From: Sordariomycetes sp. S80-01Y
Lineage: Eukaryota > Ascomycota > Sordariomycetes
DNA: 64,000 bases
Assembly: GCA_037042185.1 (NCBI GenBank)
Contig: JAXQJY010000021.1
Span: 558,001 to 622,000 of the forward strand
Direction: 5' to 3'
Positions 32,242 through 43,450 of the stretch are shown one piece after another (the stretch's first letter is position 1; every line of letters starts with the position of its first letter). The translations under genes and the position numbers were made by a program. The notes under the pieces are model-generated. The model did no database searches. It saw nothing but the letters and a program-made list of their open reading frames with translations, and was not told where the DNA came from.

Positions 32242-33424
32242 GATGGGCCAAGAGAGAGGGTGAGGAGTCGTATGGGCCTACAGAAGCTATTGAGCTTTTA
32301 GAGCGAAGGCTTGATCGTTAACAAAATGTGTTTATCAAAGAGAGACCCTGGGAGCAAGAATGTGGTGTTTACTTGAAAGACGAATCTGGCGAGGGGGGGC
32401 GGGATGCAGGTTGATGGACGAAACTGACACGCCCTTTGGTGGAAGACGCGCTTTACCGTGTCGTGACGTGCGGGATCCACCTCGCGTAAATTGATGTCGG
32501 GGTCGCACGTGATGAACGCGCTGAGCAGCATCTTTCCAGACAGCTCAATTGCGATGAACTCGAGGGACGACTGGTTATGATTTTGCAAAATGGATTGTTC
32601 ATGACTCTATGTCTAGACTACTTAGCACTATGTCGATACTTCCGGTACCCGTGTGCACTGAGTCCGGGTGCCTCCTTGCCCGCGCGTCTGATCTCTCACC
32701 CAACCCAACCCCAAGAACAAGTCCGTTCGGAAAGAGATATCCTGAAGCAGCTGTCAGCAAAGGCCACTGCTTATTTGCAAGAGGTCGGCGCAGAGAGCCA
32801 AGCAGCAACGTCAATCGACGTTCAGAATTACCCAATCTTGTGTATTCCACATTATGAGTACAATAATCTCGGTCAAGCGCAAAGAAATCATCATGCAAGC
32901 TGCGAGAAGGTGAATGACGGGTATGCTTACAATTCAAAAAGTAAGGCCTTGTGTGACTGAAGCCCATAGCGAGTTATTATACGGGCTGGCCTTGACATGT
33001 GAGCGGACGAGAGTTGGGAGGAGCATGAGTTGTTGAGATTTTAAGTGAGCTTCGAGCTGTGGCTGCGCTGACTCAGCGCTTGGCGAACCTCCGAAAGTAC
33101 CCTCCCTCTACCTTACAACACGCACTCGCACCTTGTACATTTTCAAGAAGAAAAGAGGGAAATATTTCACAGAGAGATCATCTGAATACATTCTTATTGA
33201 GTGTTATACATTATCGAGGCCGAACTCTGCCTACGTCACGAGGATACAACAGTCTCAGTCTCATACCCAAGAGATCATCGTTTATCAGTAACAATGAGCG
33301 ACCAAGAGGCCTGAACGCCGACGCTGTGCATGTAAAAGCATTTCTCTCCTTCCGAATCCTTTTGCCCAAGAAATTTCATTGACGACTGTATGGCTGTGCG
33401 TGATCGGAGGCAGCTGAGACCATT
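32242..33424. other. Intergenic region between the polymerase start and the rhomboid 3' end
   Basis: 1.18 kb holding the polymerase promoter and the 3' flank of the rhomboid gene. Frames are short and not protein-like. No MluI-type cell-cycle box (ACGCGT) was seen. Confidence 0.55.
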
Positions 33425-35167
33425 TTAGTCTTGCTCCTGAATAGTGCCCAGTTCGCACCAGTTGTTGACAGGCTGGAACGGAGTTAGCAAAAGTCCCGTT
33501 CGCGGCTACAAAAGAAGAAACTTACAAGACAGCTGAGGTACTTGCACCAGTCGCAAGTGTGACCAACGTTGTAGAAGTTGTTGAGGAGAACGATGAAGAC
33601 GATCACAACGAGGACCAGCGCTCCGGCACGAACCAACCACCATACCCACCAAAGTGGCTTCCTGCCCTTGAAGAATCCAACAGGGTTCTTGAGGAACGGC
33701 TGTGGGCCGGCTTCGCCCTCTGGCACCACAGCGTACGTAGCGTCCTGTCCAATCTTCAGGCGCAGCGCGTTGGGAGAGTGAAGGACTGAAATGCCCAGAG
33801 CGAGGCCCATGAGGAAACCTCCGATATGCGCAAAGTTGTCCAGGCCAGGCAACAAGCCGAGGACAAACGAGATGACCATGTCCACAATGATGAAGGCAAG
33901 ATCCTTGAGGGGAGACTTGCGGTCCTTCCAAGAGTACAGCAAGTCCAGGAGGTTGAGAGCGAGGATGCCGAAAATGGAGCCAGACGCACCAGTGGATGCA
34001 ACAGCCGGTGGGGAGAAATTGCCGCCCATGACGAAGCCGAAGATACCAGAACTAAGGTAGACCAGGAAGAAGCGGAGCGAACCGATGGCCATCTCCATCT
34101 CTCGGGCAAGCGTCAACTGGAGCAGCATGTTGAAGGCGATGTGAATGATTCCAGCATGGAGGAAGATGGGCAAAATCCACCTGAACCACTGATTAGGCTC
34201 AGGGCGCTGATCCACGTTGCCGTCGAAGACGGGGTCCTCAACATCGTTGCCGAAGCCGCATACGACCGAAAGAGGGCACGTCTCCTCCCATTTTGTCGCG
34301 TTCGGGCAGAGGAAATTAACCGGGATATCGGAGCCTTGGATTTCCTTGACGTTGTGCATACAGGGGGCGTACCGCGCACCCATGTTGATCAGAACACCCT
34401 GCGAAGGCCCTATCATGAAGTTGAACTGCGGCTTGATCTGAATTGGTATCCCGGTCATCATGCCTACAAGTAGTTAGCAGGAGCAGGCGCCGTGTTGGGC
34501 GTTTTAAGGACTTACCCATTTGGATCAATTCGCCAATAAAGACACCGACTTGTGCCGCAGTGAAGACATACACAACCCACGGAATCCTCTTTTTGTCGGC
34601 GCCAATCATGCCCAACTGTCCTAGCGCGACCTTCTGCTTCTTATGTCGCCGTTTCTTTGAACCACCCGGCGCGTCATACACGTGGTCGTTGAGCATCTCG
34701 GGGTCATTCTTGTTTGGGTCTCCCGGATGATCTTGCAAGGGGATATCCTGAGACGACGCGCCGGGACGCCCATGGCCGTAGTAGCCTGTGTCCTGCTGGT
34801 AGAAGCCCTGCTGTGACATGTCGCTCGTGCTCGCGTTGGGGTCTTGTCGGGAGTTTACTGGGTAAACATCATCGTCGAATACGGTGTTGAAGGGATTTTG
34901 CCCAGTATTTGAATGCGGGTTATTCGAATATGGGTTCAAATTGTCCCGCGAAGGATAGCCAGAAGGCGCAGGCGAAGCAGAGGGATACGGCGGCGCGGCG
35001 GGCTGCGAATAGGGGTTCGAATGGTATGATGGGGCGGGTGTCGGCTGCTGCGAAGGGTAATCGCGTCCTCGCGGGTCGAAAGTCGATACGGGCGAAGGAG
35101 AGGATAGCTGAGGTAAGTGAGGCGGCTGGTCGCCGTGGTTGTTGTAGTAATCGTGATTGGAAGCCAT
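33425..35167 (-). CDS. Rhomboid-family intramembrane serine protease
   Basis: Three exons, 35167-34516, 34463-33526 and 33472-33425, give 545 residues; the last exon encodes only PVNNWCELGTIQEQD and stop. The first 190 residues are Pro/Ser/Gln/Asn-rich and probably cytosolic, followed by a basic patch (KKRRHKKQK) and the first membrane segment (about 198-217). The catalytic serine is in GASGSIFG (near residue 375) and the catalytic histidine in NFAHIGGF (near 429); both are present, so it should be active rather than a pseudoprotease. A Cys-containing luminal loop separates TM1 and TM2. Layout (6+1 membrane segments, cytosolic N-tail) matches secretory-pathway rhomboids like Drosophila Rhomboid rather than the mitochondrial PARL type. 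Substrates are unknown. Confidence 0.9.
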
Positions 35168-37032
35168 GTTGGTCCCGTAGTTGGGGTTGGTTCTAGGGGT
35201 CCGGCGGGCGATGGTAGGACACTGCGACGTCTCGAGGCTCAATAGGCGTGGACAAACGGAGTCTAGAGAAGCAAGACGGAAATTAAGCCATCGGTCTAGC
35301 AACGAATGAAGGAGGGCGATGGGCTGCTGTCGCACGAGAGCAGAGATTAGATGTTTTGAGTGTCGAGAATTCAGGGACCAGCGGGAGCAAAGGCAGAGTT
35401 GAAGCTAGACCAGAATTCCAGGTGTTTGCCAGCCCGTTCCGGTTTTGACCCCTGGTCGTGATTTGCTGATCGGCTCGGGCGCCGCGGTCGTTAGCTCTCG
35501 TGCCTGAGGGGGCTTGAGCTTATCGAGAACGAGGGTTGCGAAGCTGCAGACGTATGACAGAATGAGAGAAGCCGTCGGTGGAAGAGACTGACGAGAGGGA
35601 AAAGAGTTACAGATTGTTGCAGATGCTGCAGAGACGGGAGAGACCAGGGTGCGGCCTCCTTGAAGTATTACGTAGCCCTGCCTCGGTCGCGGTGGAGGGA
35701 CGACGAGAACTTTGGCTGAGCTGATCGCCGCCCACGCAGGCAGTGCTGGTAAGGGTGGAGTGAGTGACACAGTAAGCGAACCATTCGGCGCCTGGCGGTG
35801 CGGCAGTCTTGCCGCTTTGTTTCTGTCACAATTACTAACAACCAGCCACCGCTTCTAACTTTGGAAACACTCCTCTCCGTCAACCACAGCCGCCCAACTG
35901 TCCCACTGCCTGTGGCCAGTTTATGCAGTCACACATACTTCGCGCGGCCAACAACAAGCGACCACACGATACGCGTGTCAGATGATCATCACGGCAGTAG
36001 CAAACTGCTCTTTTGCACGTAGGCCCCGTGCATCTAACGGCTCTAGGGGCGATGCGGCTTGCCTGAGGTCGTTAAAATGACATGCGCCGACTGGACGGAA
36101 CAGAGCAATCAAGACATTGCCCATGTCGAGGCCTTACACAGTGTCCAACGATCCGTCTGCGTGTCAAGAAGCGGCTTGGGCTCTCGTGCTCGGCAAGGCT
36201 TCCGCGCGTGTGTAAACTAAGCCTCACGCGTCACCCGTGGATCGAATACGAGATAAAGGCGAGCCCACAGGTATTCTAAAGTCAAGATGGGCTGAACTGT
36301 CCCCACTGGCAACGCTGTCACGCCTTGGAAAGCCTGTCTTTTCCGTTTCCGCAAGACTTTGCGCTTCGACCATGGGCTGGAACTTTCCATGCTTTCAGCA
36401 ACTACAGTAGCATGGAAGGACGCAAGGCGTGGCCGCTGACTATCTGCTGAGACGCTGGTGATGTTCAAGGGAAACCGTTCTCAGGTGCGATGAGCGATCG
36501 CCCATTGTAGTAAAGTGTTCTAACGAAGAAGTGCACACATGAGCGTGCCAGGTATTCAAGTCAGGCTGATCAACACATCGACTAAACTCTAGTAGCAGTG
36601 GCCAACGTGGCGACAAACGCATGCCCTGACGACATTTCTAAAGTCATGCATTTAGGAAAAGATCTGTTCTGATGCCGAATACCTTGGCTAGCAGCTGAGT
36701 GTGGTGTTGTAAACGGCAGAGGGACGGCTTAGTGGACGACTTCAACAAGACATCCGCCGACACATATTATGACTCCCAAGTCTCTGATAGAAGCTGTATG
36801 ATGGCTCAGATGTTTCTCACTTGAATAGAGTCTTCTCATCTTTCGATACATGTCCACTAGCGTACATAGAGCGTTGACCCACGCCCAAGCCACGCCGTTT
36901 CCTGTTTTGTGCCCAGTTTCTTGTCGAGGTCGAGGTCACTTGCCAACATGCTCTCCCCTTTACGAACTGTTGTCCGAACTCATTCACGCTGGCTTGCGAG
37001 CCTATCAAAACATAAATGAGAGCATCCAAACC
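35168..37032. other. Intergenic region, 1.9 kb, no gene seen
   Basis: It contains the rhomboid promoter (left) and the 3' flank of the Zn2Cys6 gene (right). The 35.8-37.0 kb part is less GC-rich than the neighbouring coding DNA. No frame or repeat is convincing. Confidence 0.55.
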
Positions 37033-39225
37033 TCACCAAGATATATGTGTGGTTCGTCTCCTCTGATCAGCATCTGCCGACACAGTCGCCCCCCGCGTCC
37101 CAGCCGAAATATCCGCATACCTCGACCTCAAATCAAAATCAACCGTATGTATCATGATTCTTTTCTCCTCTGGTATTGGTTTCGTACGATATCCCCCGTC
37201 TATGGGTACCTGGGGCGGCGGCGGGTACTCGCTCGCGGGAGTGTGCCGCTGGGTCGTATCTATCCTAAGTGGCAGATCGGATTGGTGCCGTTGTTCCGCA
37301 GCTCTCTGCTGGTCCTTAAGATCAGTTCCTTCTTCTATCTGCATGACCCATTGCGCTATGCGAGCAGAGAGCTCGCTGTCCCACATTCCCTCTCGCCTCG
37401 CACTGCTTCTCAAAAGCTGGATTGCTTTACGACGAAGGTAGGGGTCCCGACACTTGGTAGCCACGACAAACAGCGGCGGTACAATGCCGAGGTCAGCGCT
37501 AAAACTAGGCTTGATGTGGTACGCTGTGTAGCCGCCGTTGAGCACATCCGGCGGACCGTCCCCTCTCCTGTGTTGACACAGCTCAGGGTATGGGCACCGC
37601 TCGTTGACGGCTTTGAGCTCATCGTCGGCGACGATCTCGCGCCCTAGATCAACGATCTGCTGGAACTGCGGGCCAAACACGTCAAAGTGTGACTCGGTCG
37701 AGTTAAACATGCAGAGGAAGAGAATCTTGCTGTTGATATGGCTCATCTTCAGCGTTGCTATGCCGGCTCTTTCGTGCGGGGTGATGCTAGGAGAGGTGTG
37801 CCGGGAGTCAAGTAGCGGTTGGAAGGCTTTCGCCCAAGCGTCGATCTGCTGCTGATGCGCCATCCCATATTGACGCCATGAAGCCGGGAAAAGGGGGTAG
37901 GGCTGCTTCTTTACCAGATGCAGCCGCTCCACGAACCGCATGCCCTTTTCGATGAGCAGGTCGTACGCAAGCCTAGCTTCCCGGAGGTTCGCGAAGGGTT
38001 TGTCGAGGGGAGGATAGCCGGAAAATGACGTTCGATGCTCAGGATACGGGCTGTCGGCGGACTGCACTTCCAGATCTTCGGGCGCTAGATGGATAACATA
38101 TGGTTCCGGGAAGTGGAAGGCCAGGTCGTAAGACTTTGCCTGTATGGCCAGCCGAGTGAAGATGTGAACGAGCTCTGCTTCGACAGGGCCTTTGCGGCCG
38201 TCCTTTGCTCCTCTAGCATGGTCAGTACGCAGCCGGTCCATGAGTCCCAGCCCGCTCTGGATTTGGATGATGGCCTGCTTGTGGTCGCCTATAAAGGCGT
38301 CAAAAGAAGCAAGGAGCACGCTCGACATAAGTCGTGTGCGGTTCGAATGCTGGGTTTGCCCGTTCAGGAGCATCATTGCGTTGCACGCCTCAGAGTACTG
38401 GCGAACTGCAACTTGCCAGTGGGATACGATCTCCTCCGCCAAGCTTGGCGTAGTTTCCGCAGAGTCGGTAGGGGAAGGGGTCTTTGCGGACTGCTCGAGG
38501 GTTTTGTAGAGAGCCCCCAGTGCGACTGCGGCGTGTCGAACAGCCGGCTCCACGTGACATTCCTGCAGCACCCTCTGGGTCCAGAACACAGAGTCGAAGT
38601 AGCCTGATAGTTCACTCGCCGTGTGTGCTCGGAAGAGGTCGAAATAGTGTACTTCGATGCCGGTCAGGGGTACGTTGTTGGAAGGCCGGTAGATGCTGGG
38701 AGACGGAAGGTTTTGCTGCCCCAGCAGAGCCGCTGGATATTGAGAGGCAGGGCCTGTAGATGCTTCTCGCGGCTGTGTGCTTTGCTGACGACGGTTCACG
38801 CGCCTCGCTGGCAGGACGATTTCCCTCGTCAAAGGGCCGGGCGCAGGCCCTTGCACGAGAGCAGGCCGAGGGGGTCCCGCCGCCATGGGCCTAGGCGCGA
38901 TGGCTAAGGAGCCATAGGGGACGGCATGGCGAGGTGGAGGCGGGTATCCGGTGCAGTCCTTGTGACTGCGTTCACATTGTGTGCATGAGGGCCTCTTCTC
39001 ATCGCACTTGATACGCCGTTGCCCGTGTGACTGTCAGTACATGCGCGCAGACAAGACCTAGCCGTGGTCGACTCACTTGCAGTTGGAACAACCGGTCTTC
39101 ACCTTCGGTCTACTCGTCCTCCCACGCTTCTCTTTGTCTCCGTCTTGAGCCGGGGCTGTTGTCGATGCTGTTGAAATCGGCGTAGCTGCAGGAGCATCCG
39201 CCGAAGATGCGTTGTGCGTAGCCAT
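37033..39225 (-). CDS. Zn(II)2Cys6 transcription factor of unknown target
   Basis: Two exons, about 39225-39077 and 39022-37033, 712 residues; ATG 39255 would add ten. The zinc cluster spans the intron: CSNCK from exon 1, then QRRIKC, DEKRPSC, TQC, ERSHKDC from exon 2, a perfect C-x2-C-x6-C-x6-C-x2-C-x6-C. After a Pro/Gln-rich linker comes the helical fungal regulatory domain (HYFDLFRAHTASELSGYF, AVALGALYKTLEQ). The second exon is open throughout. The intron is odd: the donor is a clean GTGAGT, but the only nearby AG (39032-39031, after a CTGAC) leaves a wrong phase, while the phase-correct junction ends CGG. I cannot assign a pathway; no target cluster is adjacent. Confidence 0.85.
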
Positions 39226-39255
39226 AGCGGATGACGGGCGAATTCGCTTTGCCAA

Positions 39256-42200
39256 AGCTCAGACAGCGCCTAGGCTCAAGATAGGAGCGAAGAAGTCTTA
39301 TAAGGACAGTTTTGTGTGATGTTGACCCAAAGCTTCCGTCCAGTGCAGTTCGGCACGAAGCAGATAATTAGCAAGATCCGAGAAGACGGCTCAACGACTG
39401 ATCTTGGATGAGAGACACGAATGGGGTTGGGACCCAGTTGTTAGCTCAATGCCGCTGCGTGGACACCTCGCGAACCGGGGATGGGGAGAAGTGTTATTCG
39501 ATCCGAGTTTGCAAACTCGGACGATGTTGAAAGAGTTCTTCCCTTGTCGGTTGACTGGTTATTGCCATGTTTGCCTCAAGGACCGCGCTGTTGCAACACA
39601 ACCTGACCTTGCTACACGTATATACGGGCACCCCGCCGGAGCCGAGATGGGCAAATGGGGTTCTTCGGCACCTTTCCAGCGTCGATCCAGGGGTGAATGT
39701 CTGCGCAGGTGTTGGAGATGCTGACGGAGTCGAGATCGAACGCCTTGGAGTTCTGCGGCACGTCGAGATGGGCCGGAAGGATTCGCCGCGTGTTGCGTCC
39801 GTCAGGGGTGTGGCCAAGCATCGACTGGCTGGCATCGAGGAGATCAGGTCATCAAAATGAGGGCTGAGGCCAATGGCGGGTGAGCGGGTGAGCGGCGTCT
39901 AGCCTTCTGGAGGATAAAGTCAACTTGTCACCAGAGTGGAGAGTCCGCTAGGCCAACTCCGTGGAGTTCAGGGCCCGTCAGGGATGCGCCAGGGTTCTTT
40001 CGGCACTCCCAGGATCCTTGAATAGTGGACATGGCATTTGCCTTTGAGAAGATCTTGCTTGAGCAAAACTTTTCCTCGTCGCCTGCGCATGTCGGAAAGG
40101 CGTTGATCAGCCCTACATGTTACATGATGATCTGCGACGCAGCAGCCACCACTCGACACCCCCGAGAAGCAGTTCGTAGCGTAGGTACTGTGCAACACTC
40201 CAAGGAGCACGAGGGCTGTGTGGGGGATCCGTTAACTACCACGGGCACGTACCATTCCAAAGCCCAGTGAGCCCTGGCCATTCTACAGCGCCGCGTGGGT
40301 CGCCATCTAACTCGCTTGAGTCCCTGCGGAGCGCTGGAGAGGTGCCTGAACGGCTTTAAATACCGACACGACACCGGGCGTAGCATAGCCCCGGCTGAGC
40401 GCTGTCGCAGTTTGTGGTGAGCTCGGGGAAGAGCCCGAGAATGACGGTTGAGAGCTGCAGGTCACTGTGGGACAGCACTTACATGGCGGGTATCTTTGGA
40501 CCCTTCGAGAACATGACAATACGTGCAGACCGCTGAGATTGGAGGTCATGTCCAATCACCGGTACGGAGTACTGTTACCAGTAGGCAAAAGAGTCCGTCC
40601 AGCGAGCCACGCGTGAAGGAATAATCCGTCCTCCTGGAATGCAGTGCAACGCCAAGTCTCCAACGCGCCGTGTCAGGGCGTGCGGCGGGATGCCCTGGGC
40701 ATGGGAGCCCAATTGTGACGAGGCGGCCGACGCCAATGCAGGGGATTATTATAGGACGGGTGCATTCCGCTGTGGTGGTAGCCTCGCAAGCCTCGCCGTG
40801 CCAGCTGGGGGGCGTTGGTATGGCTGGCCAGTTGCATATATCAGCAAATTGCCTGTTCAGAGCCCTATGTACGAGTCGCTGCCAAAGGCTGTTCGCACTG
40901 ATTTTGACAGGACCAAGACTACCGCGACGAGTATCGGTTCTAAGACGCGATGCCATGCAGGATACGAACAATAGCTCGTCACAGTTGGCAAAGCTGTCGA
41001 CGACTTCTTAGGCGATAGCTCACAACGGCATCCGGGACGAAGCTGTTGGAGATGGTGGAGTCGATGCCGGTTCTTCGGCTTTCAAACCACCCAGTCGCCC
41101 TAGTGAAGGTATCTGAATCCTTCGACCGCCCTTTTGTCATATTGGAGAACGTCGCTTAGGCGAGCGTGCCAGACCTGCATGACGCGTGGGATTTGGAGGT
41201 CGACCCACGCCCCTGTATCTCTTGGGTGTTGGGCTCGAACTGCCCTACGTGTGGAGCGACGCAATTCAGTTTTCCGCTGGCATCAGCACGCCCTTTCACT
41301 GGTACCTTCGTCTCTCGAATGGACTTCCGTGTTCGTAGCTCTTTATCTGTTGAGGTTTGAGGCATTCCTCGTGCGTTATCCATGATTGACTTTAAAGCAG
41401 CATACGACAATTACAGTCACATCAAGCCGCGCCATGTCCGTGAAGTTGTCTCGTTTGGCATGTCCAGCAGCCACTAGTCTAGTCTCGCCCGCTGCGAAGG
41501 GCCAGTAAATTGCCTCTGGATAGTTAGCTCAGCTTTTGGCAAAAGCCGATGAGAAGGCACCTGAACGATTGTTTGCCTATTTCGGCCTTGATGATTGTTT
41601 ACCTAATTCGGCCAAAGCCAAAGGAACATTTGCTCCTGCTAGGGTGCTCGCCACCTTGTTTCACCGCTGTGTCAGGATGGACTAGTAGGACTAACAACTA
41701 CATCCGGATGATAGGCCGCAGGCCTCAAACCCCCGTCTCCAGCTAGGCGTAGGCTACACTAGCACGGCCCGGAAGTTTCCCGGTGTCCTCTTCCGACGGC
41801 ACGACGGGGGAAGTACCACAGTTGCTACTTTGCAACCAACCGACTGGCCTCCCAAAGCCAATCGAAGGATTCACTGAAGGGAGCCTCGTCCCCATCCGTT
41901 CGCAGACTCTTGCCTCGCGTGGAAACAGTCGGGAATACCGAGCAGATAGCTCGACGCTCCGAGACCTACATCACGGAGCTAATTTGTCTAGAATCTTGTT
42001 CCCCAATCGGTAAGTATGCAGCAGCAGACGACGGTTCTCTATTAGCAAATATTAATCCTGTCATGATTCTTTTATGTAGCTCCAATCTTGGGCCTGGAGC
42101 TTGCCTGATTTTGCGTCGAGCTTGTAACTTCTGTAACTACGTGGCGCACATTTGATCTGACACGACGCAGCACTTCAATGCAGAGAGCATACGTGAAAGC

Positions 42201-42706
42201 TATGGTCGGCCGTAGACACGATGGGCACTCCTCGTCTAATGCTACCTTTTACCTACCTCTGCGATCCAATTTGACTTAGAGCCTGCGTCACAGCTCAGAC
42301 AGCGGCTTACCCTGCAGCTCCTTCCAGGTACTTGGAGAACATGCTGTGGGCTTCTGCCGGCTTGGGCGTGCCTTGCAGTATAAGTGGTTCATCGAGGAAA
42401 CATAAACCTCTAGATTGCCAATGGTTTGTGTATTCTAAAAGGCTCAAAAGCAAACGATCAGTGTCTCAAGGCACTTACACCATGACACGCCAGTGTAAGT
42501 GGTGGTGGGGCTGTCGCGACACGACCGTAAAAAAGTTCAGACCTGCGCCAAACCTCCAAGTCTCGATGTCATCAACTCCGTCATCTTCTACGACATCGCA
42601 GCACCATCAACCTCGACCAGACTCGTCCCACCGAACTCCTACACACTCTACGCAGGCGGCGACTTCTTGAACACAGAGTGGCTTCACAACAGACACAACC
42701 GCCGCA
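39256..42706. other. 3.4 kb region without a recognisable gene
   Basis: It lies between two genes on opposite strands and so includes both promoters. Frames up to 141 residues occur but have no family resemblance and overlap on both strands. A 21-base imperfect direct repeat occurs at 41567-41613 and a short palindrome (GCTTTTGGCAAAAGC) near 41532-41546. I found no terminal repeats or transposase remnant. Confidence 0.5.
41567..41613. repeat. Imperfect 21-base tandem direct repeat
   Basis: GATTGTTTGCCTATTTCGG at 41567 recurs as GATTGTTTACCTAATTCGG at 41593, a period of 26 bases with two differences; both are followed by CC. Confidence 0.7.
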
Positions 42707-43255
42707 ATGTCCTCGGACACTCCGAACCCCCCAGCCGCGAACGAACAGGCAGCCACCTTTCTCAAGAACTCAGCCATCGCCGGCGCCATCATCTGCCCTC
42801 TAGCCATGCTCCTGCCGCCGCGGAAGCTCGACATCAGGTTCTTCGTGCTCACCACCGGCTTCTCGCTCTCCACCAACCACCTGGCGAGCATCTACACAGG
42901 CGAGTCCCTATACCAGCGCTTCACGCGCCGCGCGAACGCCCTGGCCGCCATACCCACCACGCTGCCCCCCGAGGCGCAGAGGACGCAGCAGCTGCTCAGG
43001 GAGCACAGGGAGAGGGAGGCTGCCGAGAAGCAGAAGTCCGAGGGCGGCATCCGCAAGGTTGCGGCCGACGTCTGGATGGGGGGCGAGGATGAGAAGTGGA
43101 ACGAACGGAGGGCGCAGGAGCACAGGGCCAAATTCGAGGAGGGCAAGGGCATGACGGGGATCATAATGGACCAGATTGCCGAGGTCTGGAATGGCAGCTG
43201 GAAGCCGGATTCAAAAAAGAAGCCGGAAGAGCTAGAGTCGAAGTCGGAGAAGTAA
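42707..43255 (+). CDS. Small conserved fungal membrane protein, often labelled rhomboid-family membrane protein
   Basis: Single exon, 182 residues. After a short Pro/Asn-rich start comes one or two hydrophobic segments (about residues 22-60, NSAIAGAIICPLAMLLPP and IRFFVLTTGFSLSTNHL), then a charged, Glu/Lys/Arg-rich tail containing a helical stretch (RTQQLLREHREREAAEKQK). It resembles small ascomycete proteins that databases commonly call rhomboid family membrane protein, but neither the GxSx motif nor a catalytic histidine motif of rhomboid proteases is present, so the label says nothing about activity. The ATG has a usable context and a stop closes the frame 549 bases later. Confidence 0.7.
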   Translation: MSSDTPNPPAANEQAATFLKNSAIAGAIICPLAMLLPPRKLDIRFFVLTTGFSLSTNHLASIYTGESLYQRFTRRANALAAIPTTLPPEAQRTQQLLREHREREAAEKQKSEGGIRKVAADVWMGGEDEKWNERRAQEHRAKFEEGKGMTGIIMDQIAEVWNGSWKPDSKKKPEELESKSEK

Positions 43256-43450
43256 CGTCCGAGATTGAGATGCTGTAGGATATTTGTGTAGACTCTGTAC
43301 GATGCGAGCAGCCGGCGCCAGGCTTTACGACACGATAATGGACATATTCGAACTTGCGATTCTACTAGGTGGAAGTCGAACAACAAGAGTAGAGAACCGG
43401 GGGATAATGACATCGCTTGAATTGCAATAGGCGCTATCTACTGTACAACG

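Noticed and set aside
40546-41011. Overlapping 111-141 residue frames as a possible decayed gene or transposon
   Set aside because: No domain, terminal repeat or target duplication was visible.
42707-43255. Calling the small membrane protein an active rhomboid protease
   Set aside because: Neither the catalytic GxSx nor the histidine motif is present.
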